DNA of 20,485 nt from Candidatus Desantisbacteria bacterium CG1_02_49_89 (GCA_001871075.1 MNUP01000060.1:1-20485), one strand, 5' to 3'. Positions 1 through 7,869 are shown, numbered from the stretch's first letter. Made by a program: numbers and translations. The notes: generated by a model not told the origin, from the sequence alone.

Positions 1-117
1 ATTATATGGGCTGGGAAGTGTATTACCATAATAAATAACAACAGATCCTAGATCCTGGATGCTAGATCCTGGATCGAGGATTTATTTAAATAAATTCCTT
101 CATCCAGGATCCAGTAT

Positions 118-287
118 CTAGTGTGGTGTCTCTAACAGATCTTTACATTTGGGCTGTCATTGCGAGGAGTGTTAACGACGAAGCAATCTCGACCTAAAAA
201 TCGAGATTGCCACGCTCCCTTTGGTCGCTCGCAATGACAACTCAAAGCAGAATCAAATGTCAAGGGATTTATGTAACACCACACTAG
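118..287. repeat. Nested inverted-repeat element, MITE-like
   Basis: The outer arms CTAGTGTGGTGT (118-129) and ACACCACACTAG (276-287) are a perfect 12-base inverted repeat. Complementarity continues imperfectly inward, with CATTTG at 146-151 against CAAATG at 254-259. The centre holds a second palindromic element, the TCATTGCGAG repeat. The whole unit sits inside a GATCCAG word tract that resumes right after it. The CTAG at each end could be a target duplication, but CTAG is itself a palindrome, so this is not decisive. The size and arms resemble a non-coding miniature element; there is no transposase. Confidence 0.55.
156..238. repeat. TCATTGCGAG palindromic repeat, copy 1
   Basis: GTCATTGCGAG on the left pairs with CTCGCAATGAC on the right. 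An inner hairpin pairs GCAATCTCGA (183-192) with TCGAGATTGC (201-210). A full, more degenerate copy lies at 17611-17678 and a left half-copy at 15306-15332. Similar TCATTGCGAG...GAAGCAATC elements are scattered between genes in several bacterial lineages. Their function is not settled. Confidence 0.75.
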
Positions 288-308
288 GATCCAGCATCCC
301 ATTAAGAA

Positions 309-638
309 ATGCTTAAAAACATACTGCTGCTGGTTGTGTTCTGGGCGATGCAGGTCATTGCGGGTTATTTTTTCAAGCTGGGAGGCACGGCACCCGGAAG
401 GTGGGTCCCCTGTTTCCTTGCCGGCAACGCGTTCGGCCTGACCAGCACCTGGCTGCTGATGCTTCTTTACAAATCAATGAACATAAATGTTGCGCTGGGC
501 CTGTGCACGGGAGTGGCGTTCATGTTGAGCCAGATCACGCTGGGCGTGATATTCCACTCGGTCCTTTCGCCGATGCAGATCGCGGGCGCAATAGCGACGA
601 TCGCCGGGGTATTCCTGCTTTCTTTCGGGGCAAAATAA
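309..638 (+). CDS. Small multidrug resistance (SMR)-like four-helix membrane protein
   Basis: The 109-residue product is almost entirely hydrophobic, with four predicted membrane helices at about 2-22, 33-54, 58-80 and 86-107. This is the size and layout of the SMR/EmrE branch of the drug/metabolite transporter superfamily. The C-terminal part (MQIAGAIATIAGVFLLSFG) closely resembles the last helix of SMR and EamA proteins. By hand alignment, Gln15 falls on the membrane glutamate that EmrE (Glu14) uses to couple substrate to protons, and a Cys falls on the conserved Trp63. If so, it is probably not a standard proton-coupled drug exporter; it may be a divergent flippase- or undecaprenyl-carrier-type DMT protein or a partner subunit. 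The ribosome site is weak. The phosphodiesterase gene follows after two bases, so the two are probably co-transcribed. Confidence 0.7.
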   Translation: MLKNILLLVVFWAMQVIAGYFFKLGGTAPGRWVPCFLAGNAFGLTSTWLLMLLYKSMNINVALGLCTGVAFMLSQITLGVIFHSVLSPMQIAGAIATIAGVFLLSFGAK

Positions 639-640
639 AT

Positions 641-1378
641 ATGATTACACCGATTTTCAAAAGAGATTACACAGATAAGAAGATAAGGCCGCTGCGCATA
701 GGGCACAGGGGTGCGTGCGGGCTTGCGCCGGAAAACACTCTCGCGAGTTTCAGGAAGGCGCTTGAGATCGGGGTGGACGGGGTTGAGTTTGACGCGCACG
801 CCACGAAGGACGGGGAGCTTGTGCTCATGCACGACGATAAAGTGGACCGGACCACGGAAGGCACGGGTTTTATCAGGGACCTGACCTTTGAGGAGATCAG
901 GAAACTGGACGCCGGAATGAAATTCAAGGAAAAATTCAGGGGAGAGCGGGTGCCGGCGATGAAAGAGGCGCTGCAGCTGCTGGCGGGAAAAACGATATTC
1001 ATAGAAATAAAACAGGAAGGTATCGAGGAAAAAGTGCACGAAGCCCTGAAGGCGGCGGGAATGCGGGACAACGTTTACGTGATCTCTTTTAACAGGGCTT
1101 CTGTCCGCATAAGCAAGGAGATAAATAAGAAAATAAAAACGGGGCTTATAACCGAAAAACCGGAAGACCTTCAATACGCGCTGGATCTGAGGGCGGATAT
1201 ATTCTGCCTTAACCACGCTGAGGCGGACAGGGAGATCGCGGACGCGGTCCATAAGAACAAGATGCTTCTGAACGTGTGGACCATGAACGATCCTCAGGAA
1301 ATAAGGCAGATGATCGAAATAGGCGCTGACATGCTGACATCGGATTTCCCGGATATGCTCAATAGGATGCTTGAATGA
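641..1378 (+). CDS. Glycerophosphodiester phosphodiesterase family protein
   Basis: A 245-residue cytoplasmic protein of the GDPD family (PF03009), which hydrolyses glycerophosphodiesters to glycerol 3-phosphate and an alcohol. Family signatures are in order: HRG at 22-24 with PENT at 30-33, the metal-binding segment GVEFDAH (E49, D51), MHDD around H64, and IEIK (E122, K124). The C-terminal NVWTMN and LTSDFPD segments are also typical. There is no signal peptide. I chose ATG 641 because an upstream extension in this frame would run through the preceding gene, and there is no other ATG, GTG or TTG before the domain begins at about residue 19. The first 14 codons consist of a GATTACACNGATT word repeat that is intergenic elsewhere in the window, so the N-terminal tail is probably repeat-derived. 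The start lies two bases after the SMR-like gene. Confidence 0.88.
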   Translation: MITPIFKRDYTDKKIRPLRIGHRGACGLAPENTLASFRKALEIGVDGVEFDAHATKDGELVLMHDDKVDRTTEGTGFIRDLTFEEIRKLDAGMKFKEKFRGERVPAMKEALQLLAGKTIFIEIKQEGIEEKVHEALKAAGMRDNVYVISFNRASVRISKEINKKIKTGLITEKPEDLQYALDLRADIFCLNHAEADREIADAVHKNKMLLNVWTMNDPQEIRQMIEIGADMLTSDFPDMLNRMLE

Positions 1379-1387
1379 TTGCTGTTG

Positions 1388-1463
1388 CCGTCGTACGTCG
1401 AGCGTCTTACGTCGTGCGTTAAGGTCTTTTAAACGTACGACTTACGACGTATGACGTACGACG
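1388..1463. repeat. ACGTCGTACG word repeat forming a hairpin, copy C
   Basis: The gap is made of degenerate repeats of CGTACGTC and TTACGTCG. The left half (about 1389-1421) is nearly the reverse complement of the right half (about 1431-1463), so the transcript could form one long stem. The same word family fills 9918-10046 and 14376-14477. Here it ends about 20 bases before the TTG start of the dehydrogenase. Confidence 0.75.
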
Positions 1464-1487
1464 AAACGCGATAAAAAAGGAGTTAAA

Positions 1488-2471
1488 TTGGACAAGGTGC
1501 GGATAGGGTTCATAGGGTGCGGGGGTATCTCAAACGGGCACATACAGAGGCTTACGCCGATCGAAGAGGCGGAGGTAACGGCCCTGGCTGACACAAATCC
1601 TGCCAATGCCGAAAAGCTCAAGCAGGGCTTTCCGAAACTCGCGGGCGCAAGGATCTTTTCGGATTACAGGGAAATGCTTGACAAGGCTGAGCTGGATGCC
1701 GTGGGTATTTTTTCGCCGCACACGGTGCATTTCCAGCAGGCTATGGATTCCCTTGGCAAAGGCCTGCACGTCCTGATGGAAAAGCCGATGGTCTGCAAGG
1801 TGGAGCACGCGAAGAAGCTGATCGCGGAGGCAGAGAAAAAGAAAAAGGTAGTGCTTCTTTCCTATCAAAGACACTACATGCCCGCGTTCAGGTATATGAG
1901 GGAAGTGATCCAAAAGGGGGATCTGGGCGAGGTGCGTTTCTTGTCGGCGCTGCAGACCCAGCAGTGGTATAAAGGCTGCAAGGGAAGCTGGCGGCAGACC
2001 CAGGAACTGAGCGGCGGCGGGCAGCTCAACGATTCCGGCAGCCACCTTATTGACATAATATTCTGGATGACGGGGCTTCAGGCCGCGGAAATTTTCGGTT
2101 TCATAGACAACCTGGACACGCCGGTTGATATAAACTCCGCGATCACGGTGAAATACAGGAACGGGGCAGAAGGCACATACAGCGTTGTGGCAGAATCCCC
2201 TACCTGGTGGGAGGACATAACGATCTGGGGGACAAAAGGCATGTTCTTCTACAGGAACGGGGTGCTGTGGCACCAGAAAGGCGAGGCTAATAAAGCGCCG
2301 GAACAGCCGGTATTGCCCGCGCAGGTATCAGACCCGGACAGGAATTTTATAAATGTGATCCTGAAGAACGAGCAGAACGAATCCCCGGCTGCCGGGGGTT
2401 TGCGCGTTATTGAGCTGACAGAGGCTGCGTGGGAATCCGGCAGGACCGGCAAACCCGTCAAAGTCAAATAA
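1488..2471 (+). CDS. Gfo/Idh/MocA family NAD(P)-dependent oxidoreductase
   Basis: A 327-residue soluble dehydrogenase of the Gfo/Idh/MocA family, whose members oxidise or reduce sugars, inositols and related polyols. The N-terminal Rossmann fold shows the dinucleotide motif GFIGCGGIS at 7-15. The catalytic lysine motif EKP is at 98-100 (MEKPM), and the second catalytic segment NDSGSHLID is at 181-189, with Asp182 and His186 in the usual active-site places. Length is normal for the family. Translation starts at TTG 1488 behind a good AAAAAAGGAG ribosome site; no ATG lies in a sensible place. The substrate cannot be read from the sequence. It stands alone between two repeat-filled gaps, so it may have its own promoter. 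Confidence 0.92.
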   Translation: MDKVRIGFIGCGGISNGHIQRLTPIEEAEVTALADTNPANAEKLKQGFPKLAGARIFSDYREMLDKAELDAVGIFSPHTVHFQQAMDSLGKGLHVLMEKPMVCKVEHAKKLIAEAEKKKKVVLLSYQRHYMPAFRYMREVIQKGDLGEVRFLSALQTQQWYKGCKGSWRQTQELSGGGQLNDSGSHLIDIIFWMTGLQAAEIFGFIDNLDTPVDINSAITVKYRNGAEGTYSVVAESPTWWEDITIWGTKGMFFYRNGVLWHQKGEANKAPEQPVLPAQVSDPDRNFINVILKNEQNESPAAGGLRVIELTEAAWESGRTGKPVKVK

Positions 2472-2580
2472 TAATTATGAATGATGAATTATGAATTATG
2501 AGTCAAAAGCATAAGGATTTATATTAAAATTAATTCCTTGCAGTTGATTCATAACTCATAATTCATAACTCATAATTAAT
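2472..2580. repeat. AATTATGA word repeat forming an inverted repeat
   Basis: After the stop codon the DNA is built from the words ATGAATT and ATTATGAG. The segment GAATTATGAATTATGAGT (about 2486-2503) is mirrored by ACTCATAATTCATAACTC at 2554-2571, giving an AT-only hairpin with a loop of about 50 bases. No T-run follows, so it does not look like a classical terminator. Confidence 0.7.
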
Positions 2581-2617
2581 CCGTGCCGTACCTATTAAAT
2601 TTTTAGGAAAACCGACT

Positions 2618-4429
2618 ATGGACGATGGACTGAATAAAAAGAAGTCAACGGCTGCAGTATGGGCAGTGGCGGGGGCAGTAGCGCTTACGCTGATACTGGG
2701 GTTTACATACCTTTACCAGATAAGGAACTACGCTGTGTACAGAAACCCCGTGCACGGAACCGATATGTTCACATACTATTCTTTTGCGTCTGATATCGTG
2801 CAGGGCAAAGGATTCCCCCCCGACACTAATTTTTCGCCGCTCTACCCTTTCGCGTTCCTGCCCCTGATATATTTTCTTTTCGGCATAAACCCGTTCGCGG
2901 CCTACGCGGTCCAGGTGATCATGGGAGGGCTGTGCGTCCTGCTCACGTACCTTATAGCGAGAAAGATTTTCGGGGAAACAACCGCGCTGATCGCCGCGTA
3001 CGCGCATTCTCTCTACGGGTTCTTCATTATATTTTACGGCGCGCTTCTCGCCGAGGTGCTGATAAATTTCACTTTCCTGCTCGCGCTGTGGATGTTCCTT
3101 AACGCCCTTGAGAAGCAGGATCTGCGATACTGCATATTATGCGGGCTGTTCTGGGGAACGGCTATCCTTGCGAAGCCGACGATGGCGGGATTCATTCCCT
3201 TCCTCCTGATACCGTGGTTCTTAAAGAAGGGCATGAGCCTGAAGTCAGCCGGGGGGATTGCCGCGATGGCGGTATGCGCGGCCGCCGTGATCGCGCCGGT
3301 GACCGTCAGGAACTACAGGATAACCGGGAGTTTCATTCCGGTTTCTTCCGGGGGCGGAACCGCGTTCATAATCGGCAACAGTCCCCAGGCGAGCGGCAGT
3401 TATATCTACACGCCCTTTGCGCGAAACGTTCCAAAAGAAGCAGAAGGGATGAGCGCCGGCCGCATGGACAGGTACCTGTTTGGAAAAACCATTGAATCCA
3501 TAGAAAAGGACCCGGCGGATTTCCTGCGGGTTATCGGCAGGAAGTTCCAATTTTTTTGGGGAAGACCCGAGATCCCGAACAATATCAATTATTACTACCA
3601 CACTTATAATTACAGCCGGAAGGTCCGCCCCCCCGTGCTTGATTTCCAGCTCCTGGTGCCCTGGGAGCTTCTTGTTGCCCTGGGCATAACGGGTTTTATG
3701 CTTTCGCTGAAAAAATGGAGGGACGCTCTCACGCTGCAGCTGTTCGCGCTGGTTTACCCGGCGATAATAATAATGCTGCTGGTAATGGGCAGGTTCAGGC
3801 TGCCCCTGTTTCCCATACTTGCTATTTTTTCTGCTTACGCTTTGCAGAGCATTGTCAGGATGGCGGCAGACCGCAGGCACGCGGCTTTTGCGGGTTCTAT
3901 CGCGGTTGTCGCCGCCCTGCTTTTTGTGGAATACGGTTACGCAAGGACTTTTTTGGCTCCAGCCGGCATTTACGAGAAAGAAAGCGGCTCTATCCTTATC
4001 AGGGATGAAAACATTCATGTGACGGGAGCCCAGTTCCTCGGGAGCGAATATGAAATAGCCAGGAAGGACATAGTCCTTAATTATGAACCGGGGGAATTCA
4101 AAAAAATAGTCCCGGTTTTGTATTTTAAATTCGTGAACAGCACCGGTTATCTGAAAATCGCGGTCAACGGCAGGGAAACCGTCAAGATACCGGCAGGTAT
4201 GGGCCCTTCGGGAAAATCGTTCTTTATGAACTGGGAAATCCGGGTTCCAACTTCAAGCTTTGTAAGGGGGACCAATACGATACTGATGCAGCCCTGCGAA
4301 GGAGCAAAGGTTTATTTTCCCTACGATTTCTCCTACAGGTACGGACGGTCAAGAATTTTTTACGCGTGGGAAAAATACGAGGAAAAAATTCCGGGCGAGT
4401 ATGTGGTCCGCCTGCGCCTGGAACAGTAA
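2618..4429 (+). CDS. GT-C type membrane glycosyltransferase (ArnT/PMT-like)
   Basis: A 603-residue polytopic protein. A cytoplasmic Lys-rich start precedes a first helix at about 12-32, then an outer loop carrying the acidic site GTDMFTYY (Asp49). About ten further hydrophobic segments run to roughly residue 440. The motif RNYRITGSFIPVSSGGG at 231-247 is characteristic of the PMT_2/ArnT group of GT-C enzymes, which transfer sugars from polyprenyl-phosphate carriers on the outer face of the membrane. Residues from about 445 to 603 are hydrophilic and beta-rich, probably an extracytoplasmic domain that helps choose the acceptor. Donor and acceptor are unknown. ATG 2618 has an AGGAAA site upstream. 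Repeat spacers lie on both sides, so operon membership is unclear. Confidence 0.85.
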   Translation: MDDGLNKKKSTAAVWAVAGAVALTLILGFTYLYQIRNYAVYRNPVHGTDMFTYYSFASDIVQGKGFPPDTNFSPLYPFAFLPLIYFLFGINPFAAYAVQVIMGGLCVLLTYLIARKIFGETTALIAAYAHSLYGFFIIFYGALLAEVLINFTFLLALWMFLNALEKQDLRYCILCGLFWGTAILAKPTMAGFIPFLLIPWFLKKGMSLKSAGGIAAMAVCAAAVIAPVTVRNYRITGSFIPVSSGGGTAFIIGNSPQASGSYIYTPFARNVPKEAEGMSAGRMDRYLFGKTIESIEKDPADFLRVIGRKFQFFWGRPEIPNNINYYYHTYNYSRKVRPPVLDFQLLVPWELLVALGITGFMLSLKKWRDALTLQLFALVYPAIIIMLLVMGRFRLPLFPILAIFSAYALQSIVRMAADRRHAAFAGSIAVVAALLFVEYGYARTFLAPAGIYEKESGSILIRDENIHVTGAQFLGSEYEIARKDIVLNYEPGEFKKIVPVLYFKFVNSTGYLKIAVNGRETVKIPAGMGPSGKSFFMNWEIRVPTSSFVRGTNTILMQPCEGAKVYFPYDFSYRYGRSRIFYAWEKYEEKIPGEYVVRLRLEQ

Positions 4430-4638
4430 AAAACGCACATAGCAAATGGCATATGGCACATAGCGTATCGCAAAGCATTTGATTAAAGGCTTAATAGATT
4501 AACGGTTTCTCGGATTTAAACAGTTTATACAGTTTACAGAGTCTATAAAGTTTACAAAGTAAAAAATTCGTGGGAATTAGTGTTAATTCGTGGTTAAAAA
4601 GATTTTTTGTGGATTCCGTGGTTGCAAAAGGAGAGTGT
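4430..4638. repeat. Gap made of three word-repeat families
   Basis: No gene is supported here. From 4436 to 4471 the words CACATAGC and GGCATATGGC repeat. From about 4516 to 4560 GTTTACA/GTTTATA words repeat, the same family as at 9156-9253. From 4568 to about 4625 TTCGTGG words repeat, the reverse strand of the CACGAA words seen at 13513-13548. An AAAAGGAGAG ribosome site then precedes ATG 4639. An open frame can be extended upstream to GTG 4570, but that extension is only repeat sequence. Confidence 0.7.
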
Positions 4639-6120
4639 ATGGCAAAGATAAAGCTGGGCAGGAGCGAATACAGGGACAAGGTTTACGCGTGCTGGATGGG
4701 AAAGAACATCGGCGGCACGCTTGGAGCGCCATTTGAATGCAGGAAATGGGTGAACTGCCTGGAGTATTACCACAAAACGCCTGACGAGGCGGCTGCGAAC
4801 GATGACCTGGACCTGCAGCTTGTGTGGCTTAAAATGCTGGAAGACAAAGGCGTGGATCCGGCGCTGTCGGATTTCGCGGATTACTGGAAGAAATGCGCGT
4901 CCCCCTACCCGTGGAACGAATACGGGTTCTGCAACAGGAACCTTGCCCGCGGTTTAAGGCCGCCTGTTTCAGGGTGTTTTGAAAACCACTACATAGACGA
5001 AATGGGTTCCCCCATACGCAGCGAGATATGGGCGTGCGCCGCGCCCGGAGACCCGCAGCTTGCGGCTTCGTTCGCGTGGAAGGATTCTTCGGTTGACCAC
5101 GCCGGCGGGGAAGGAACTTATGGCGAGATGTTCTGGGCCGCGGTTGAAAGCGCCACGTTCGTGATAAATGACCCCAAAACCCTTATTCATATCGGCCTGC
5201 AGATGATACCGATCCACTGCCGCATTTCAAGGGTGATAAGGGAGGCGGTATGGTGCCATGAGAACGGGATTTCCTGGGCAGAGGCAAGGCAGAGGATCCT
5301 GGAAGCTTTCGGCAGGGACTATAACCCCTGCAATGCCGTGCAGAACCACGGGTTCACTATACTGGGCTGGCTTTACGGGAAGGATTTCGGGGATAAGCTG
5401 TGCATCGCTGTGAACTGCGCGTATGACACGGACTGCACCGGGGCGACGCTGGGCTCGGTGCTGGGGATACTGGACGGCGTAAAAGGGATCCCTGAAAAAT
5501 GGACAAAGCCCATTGGCGAGAAAATAGTGCTGCACAAGTTCACGCAGGTCCCGGGAGCCCCCAAGACCATAAGCGAACTGACAGAAAGGACGGTAAAGAT
5601 CGCGGAAAAATTCCTAAAAGCAAGATCAGAGGCCGCCGAATTCTCTCCGGGGAAGACCGTGAAACCGAAAGACCCGGTTTCCGTTCTATGCTCTAACGAA
5701 ATGGCAACCCAGGCTCTTATGCAGGACCCGATGTCCGCTGTGGAAAGAAGGGACGGCATTGACATATGGTTCCATTACGGCGGAGAACCGGTTGTAAGGC
5801 CGGGGATCTCGAAGAACGTGGGCATGCATCTTGAAAAGGACGGAAAGCCGGTCGACGGCAGCATTTCTATCATAGTTCCGAGGAACTGGACCGTGAACAG
5901 GGCTTCTGACAATTTCGGGCAGAAAAGGTTCGCGCTCTTCGCTGACAAAGCCTCAGACCGCAACGAGATGAGAGTAAAGGTGAACACGGGCTCAAAGAAG
6001 ATAGAAGCGTCGTTCATGATGCTGGGACCCGGCGAGGCAAAAGGATATCCCGTGAACGCGCAGGCAGGAAACTGCCCGAAGTGCGGGGGGTGGCCCGGCT
6101 CATGTTTGTGCGCTAAATAA
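4639..6120 (+). CDS. ADP-ribosylglycohydrolase family protein, paralog A
   Basis: A 493-residue protein whose first roughly 340 residues are an ADP-ribosylglycohydrolase (DraG/ARH, PF03747) domain. The binuclear metal-site motifs are visible: NDDLDLQ at 54-60, DHAGGEG at 153-159 and DTDCTGATLGS at 263-273. CWMGKNIGGTLGAPFE at 18-33 is the usual N-terminal helix. The family removes ADP-ribose or cleaves related N- or O-glycosidic bonds. Members found beside carbohydrate genes have unknown substrates, so activity on a sugar or nucleoside is possible. Residues from about 365 form an extra beta-rich domain. The last 15 residues contain CPKC and CLC, a possible zinc knuckle missing from paralog B. 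I placed the start at ATG 4639 because it has a clear AAAGGAG site and aligns with paralog B. There is no signal peptide. Confidence 0.88.
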   Translation: MAKIKLGRSEYRDKVYACWMGKNIGGTLGAPFECRKWVNCLEYYHKTPDEAAANDDLDLQLVWLKMLEDKGVDPALSDFADYWKKCASPYPWNEYGFCNRNLARGLRPPVSGCFENHYIDEMGSPIRSEIWACAAPGDPQLAASFAWKDSSVDHAGGEGTYGEMFWAAVESATFVINDPKTLIHIGLQMIPIHCRISRVIREAVWCHENGISWAEARQRILEAFGRDYNPCNAVQNHGFTILGWLYGKDFGDKLCIAVNCAYDTDCTGATLGSVLGILDGVKGIPEKWTKPIGEKIVLHKFTQVPGAPKTISELTERTVKIAEKFLKARSEAAEFSPGKTVKPKDPVSVLCSNEMATQALMQDPMSAVERRDGIDIWFHYGGEPVVRPGISKNVGMHLEKDGKPVDGSISIIVPRNWTVNRASDNFGQKRFALFADKASDRNEMRVKVNTGSKKIEASFMMLGPGEAKGYPVNAQAGNCPKCGGWPGSCLCAK

Positions 6121-6291
6121 AAATAGTTAAAGGTTAAAAGTTGAAGGTTAAAAGTTAAAAATCCGTGGCTGAATATTTTTAAGTTCTCGTAAGTTCCATG
6201 TAAAAAGAAAGTATTTCTTTAATCGTTTTTAAATAATCACCGTAATCTCTTTTAAAATCACTGTAATCCAAAATAAAAAAAGGAGAAGAAA
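6121..6291. repeat. Word-repeat gap between the two paralogs
   Basis: From 6126 to about 6160 AAAGTTGAAGG and GTTAAAAG words repeat. From about 6230 to 6270 the gap holds TCACCGTAATC and TCACTGTAATC, the reverse complement of the GATTACNGTGATT family seen at 20224-20292 and 15336-15385. An AAAAAAAGGAGAAG ribosome site follows, just before GTG 6292. No gene is seen. Confidence 0.7.
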
Positions 6292-7761
6292 GTGGACAGA
6301 ATCCGGTTGAGCAAAAATGAATATATGGATAAGGTGCTGGCGTGCTGGCTTGGGAAGAACATAGGCGGGACGCTTGGCACGCCAGTGGAGGGCATAAAAT
6401 ATACCCATGCCTTTACCTATTACGACTGGGACGTAACGCGCAGGTGGAAAAAGGACCCGTCCTGGACGCCGGGCGAGCCGCTTCAGAACGATGACCTGGA
6501 TTTCCAGCTCGTATGGGTGAAAATGCTCGAAGACAGGGGCATCCACGTAAAGTTCAGGGATTTTGCGGATTACTGGCTCAAACACCTTCATAAGCACTGG
6601 TACGCGGAATACAGTTTCTGCATCTACAATCTTCAAAGGGGTTTAATGCCCCCGGTTTCAGGCGCGTTCCAGAACTACTGGGTTGATGAAATGGGTTCCC
6701 CTATCAGGAGCGAGATATGGGCGTGCGTTGCTCCGGCTGATCCCCAGCTTGCAGCGTCCCTCGCATGGATGGATTCCTCCCTTGACCATACAGGCGGGGA
6801 AGGAAGGTGGGGGGAAATGTTCTGGGCAGCGGCTGAAAGCGCCGCTTTTGTGACCAAGGACCCAATGACCCTTATAAAGATCGGGCTTTCCATGATACCG
6901 ATCTCCTGCAGTATCGCGAGGAGCGTTAGAGAGGCGGTCTGGTGTTTTGAGAACAAGCTGGACTGGGGAGAGGCAAGAGAAAGGATCGCCACTATTTTCG
7001 GGCATGTCCAGCCGTGTAACGCGATCCCCAACCACGGGTTTGCCGTCATAGGCCTTCTCTACGGAAAAGATTACGGGGACATACTGTGCAAGGCGGTGAA
7101 CTGCGGTTTTGACACGGACTGCACAGGCGCGACCTTAGGTTCGCTCCTGGGGATTATGGGCGGGACTGCCGGCATACCCGAGGAGTGGAAAAAACCTGTC
7201 GGTTACGCTATAACCCCGTGCGCCCAGACAATTATGGACGGGCTTCCCAAAACAATCACTGAGCTTACTGAGCGCACAGCGAAGATAGCGGAAAAGCTCC
7301 TGAAGGAAAGATCAGGCACTTCGGAATTCGGGGAAAAGGCCGTTTTGCCGGAAAACATCCTGTCGCTTTTATTCAGGAATGAAAAAATAGGAAAGCTGCT
7401 TACGTTTGACAACAACTGCGCGGTGGAAAACATCGAAGACGCGGAGATTGCGCTGCATTACAACGGTGAGCCGGTGCTTTATCCGGGTATAGAAAAGACA
7501 CTGGATGTTTCCGTAAGAAAAGGCGGTTCAGCCGTTATGCCGGAAATAGAGATAAAGGCGCCTGCTGGATGGAGCGTCTCAAAGCCCGAAAAGGTGCAGG
7601 GCCTGGGCAGGTTCAGCGTTTCCGCGAAAACAGTCGAGAACAAGAACGCGCTGGAAATCACGGTCAAGGCTGAAGGCAAAACAGCGAAAGCAAGTTTTAC
7701 GCTGCTGGGACCAGGCGCGGTTAAGTTGCTGCCCGCGGCGCAGTCAGCCCCGCAGTCCTGA
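6292..7761 (+). CDS. ADP-ribosylglycohydrolase family protein, paralog B
   Basis: A 489-residue tandem paralog of the preceding gene, similar over its whole length. It keeps the same metal-site motifs: NDDLDFQ at 66-72, LDHTGGEG at 164-171 and DTDCTGATLGS at 274-284. It also has the N-terminal CWLGKNIGGTLGTPVE and the same beta-rich C-terminal extension. It differs in an insertion of about 12 residues near 47-62 and in lacking the Cys-rich tail of paralog A. Translation starts at GTG 6292 behind a strong AAGGAG site. The pair probably arose by local duplication; retention of both suggests two related substrates or a complex. Function beyond the family is unknown. Confidence 0.88.
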   Translation: MDRIRLSKNEYMDKVLACWLGKNIGGTLGTPVEGIKYTHAFTYYDWDVTRRWKKDPSWTPGEPLQNDDLDFQLVWVKMLEDRGIHVKFRDFADYWLKHLHKHWYAEYSFCIYNLQRGLMPPVSGAFQNYWVDEMGSPIRSEIWACVAPADPQLAASLAWMDSSLDHTGGEGRWGEMFWAAAESAAFVTKDPMTLIKIGLSMIPISCSIARSVREAVWCFENKLDWGEARERIATIFGHVQPCNAIPNHGFAVIGLLYGKDYGDILCKAVNCGFDTDCTGATLGSLLGIMGGTAGIPEEWKKPVGYAITPCAQTIMDGLPKTITELTERTAKIAEKLLKERSGTSEFGEKAVLPENILSLLFRNEKIGKLLTFDNNCAVENIEDAEIALHYNGEPVLYPGIEKTLDVSVRKGGSAVMPEIEIKAPAGWSVSKPEKVQGLGRFSVSAKTVENKNALEITVKAEGKTAKASFTLLGPGAVKLLPAAQSAPQS

Positions 7762-7824
7762 ACGAGTTAAAAGTTGAAAGTTGAAAGTAAAAACAAAAAC
7801 GTGTCAACGCAAAAACAAGGTAGC

Positions 7825-7869
7825 CGCAGGCTTTAGCCTGCGTTGTAGCGGTGCGACGTTTCGTCGCAC
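7825..7869. repeat. Pair of GC-rich palindromes, copy 1
   Basis: CGCAGGCTTTAGCCTGCG (7825-7842) and GTGCGACGTTTCGTCGCAC (7851-7869) are near-perfect palindromes a few bases apart. The same arrangement with slightly changed stems recurs at 15196-15270. Compensating changes (CGCAGG/CCTGCG against GCAAGG/CCTTGC) suggest the paired stem is what is conserved. Confidence 0.75.

Larger units (their letters stand above)
1..308. other. Repeat-filled non-coding region before the first gene
   Basis: This stretch has no convincing complete gene. Two forward frames close near the left edge, with TAA at 29-31 and at 36-38. Either could be the tail of a gene that began outside the window, and I cannot tell which. 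From about 44 to 120, and again at 287-300, the DNA is a degenerate tract of the words GATCCTG and GATCCAG. A nested inverted-repeat element splits this tract (see its own entry). The first gene starts at 309 with only a weak purine-rich stretch before it. Confidence 0.6.

Noticed and set aside
401-640. N-terminal extension of the phosphodiesterase reading frame
   Set aside because: It overlaps the SMR-like gene in another frame and has no domain similarity; the GDPD domain begins after ATG 641.
467-1252. Reverse-strand open frames opposite the phosphodiesterase and other genes
   Set aside because: They are mirror frames of well-supported forward genes, with no recognisable domains or ribosome sites.
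4570-4638. GTG start giving 23 more residues on ADP-ribosylglycohydrolase A
   Set aside because: The extra stretch is TTCGTGG word repeat with no ribosome site; ATG 4639 has AAAGGAG and aligns with paralog B.
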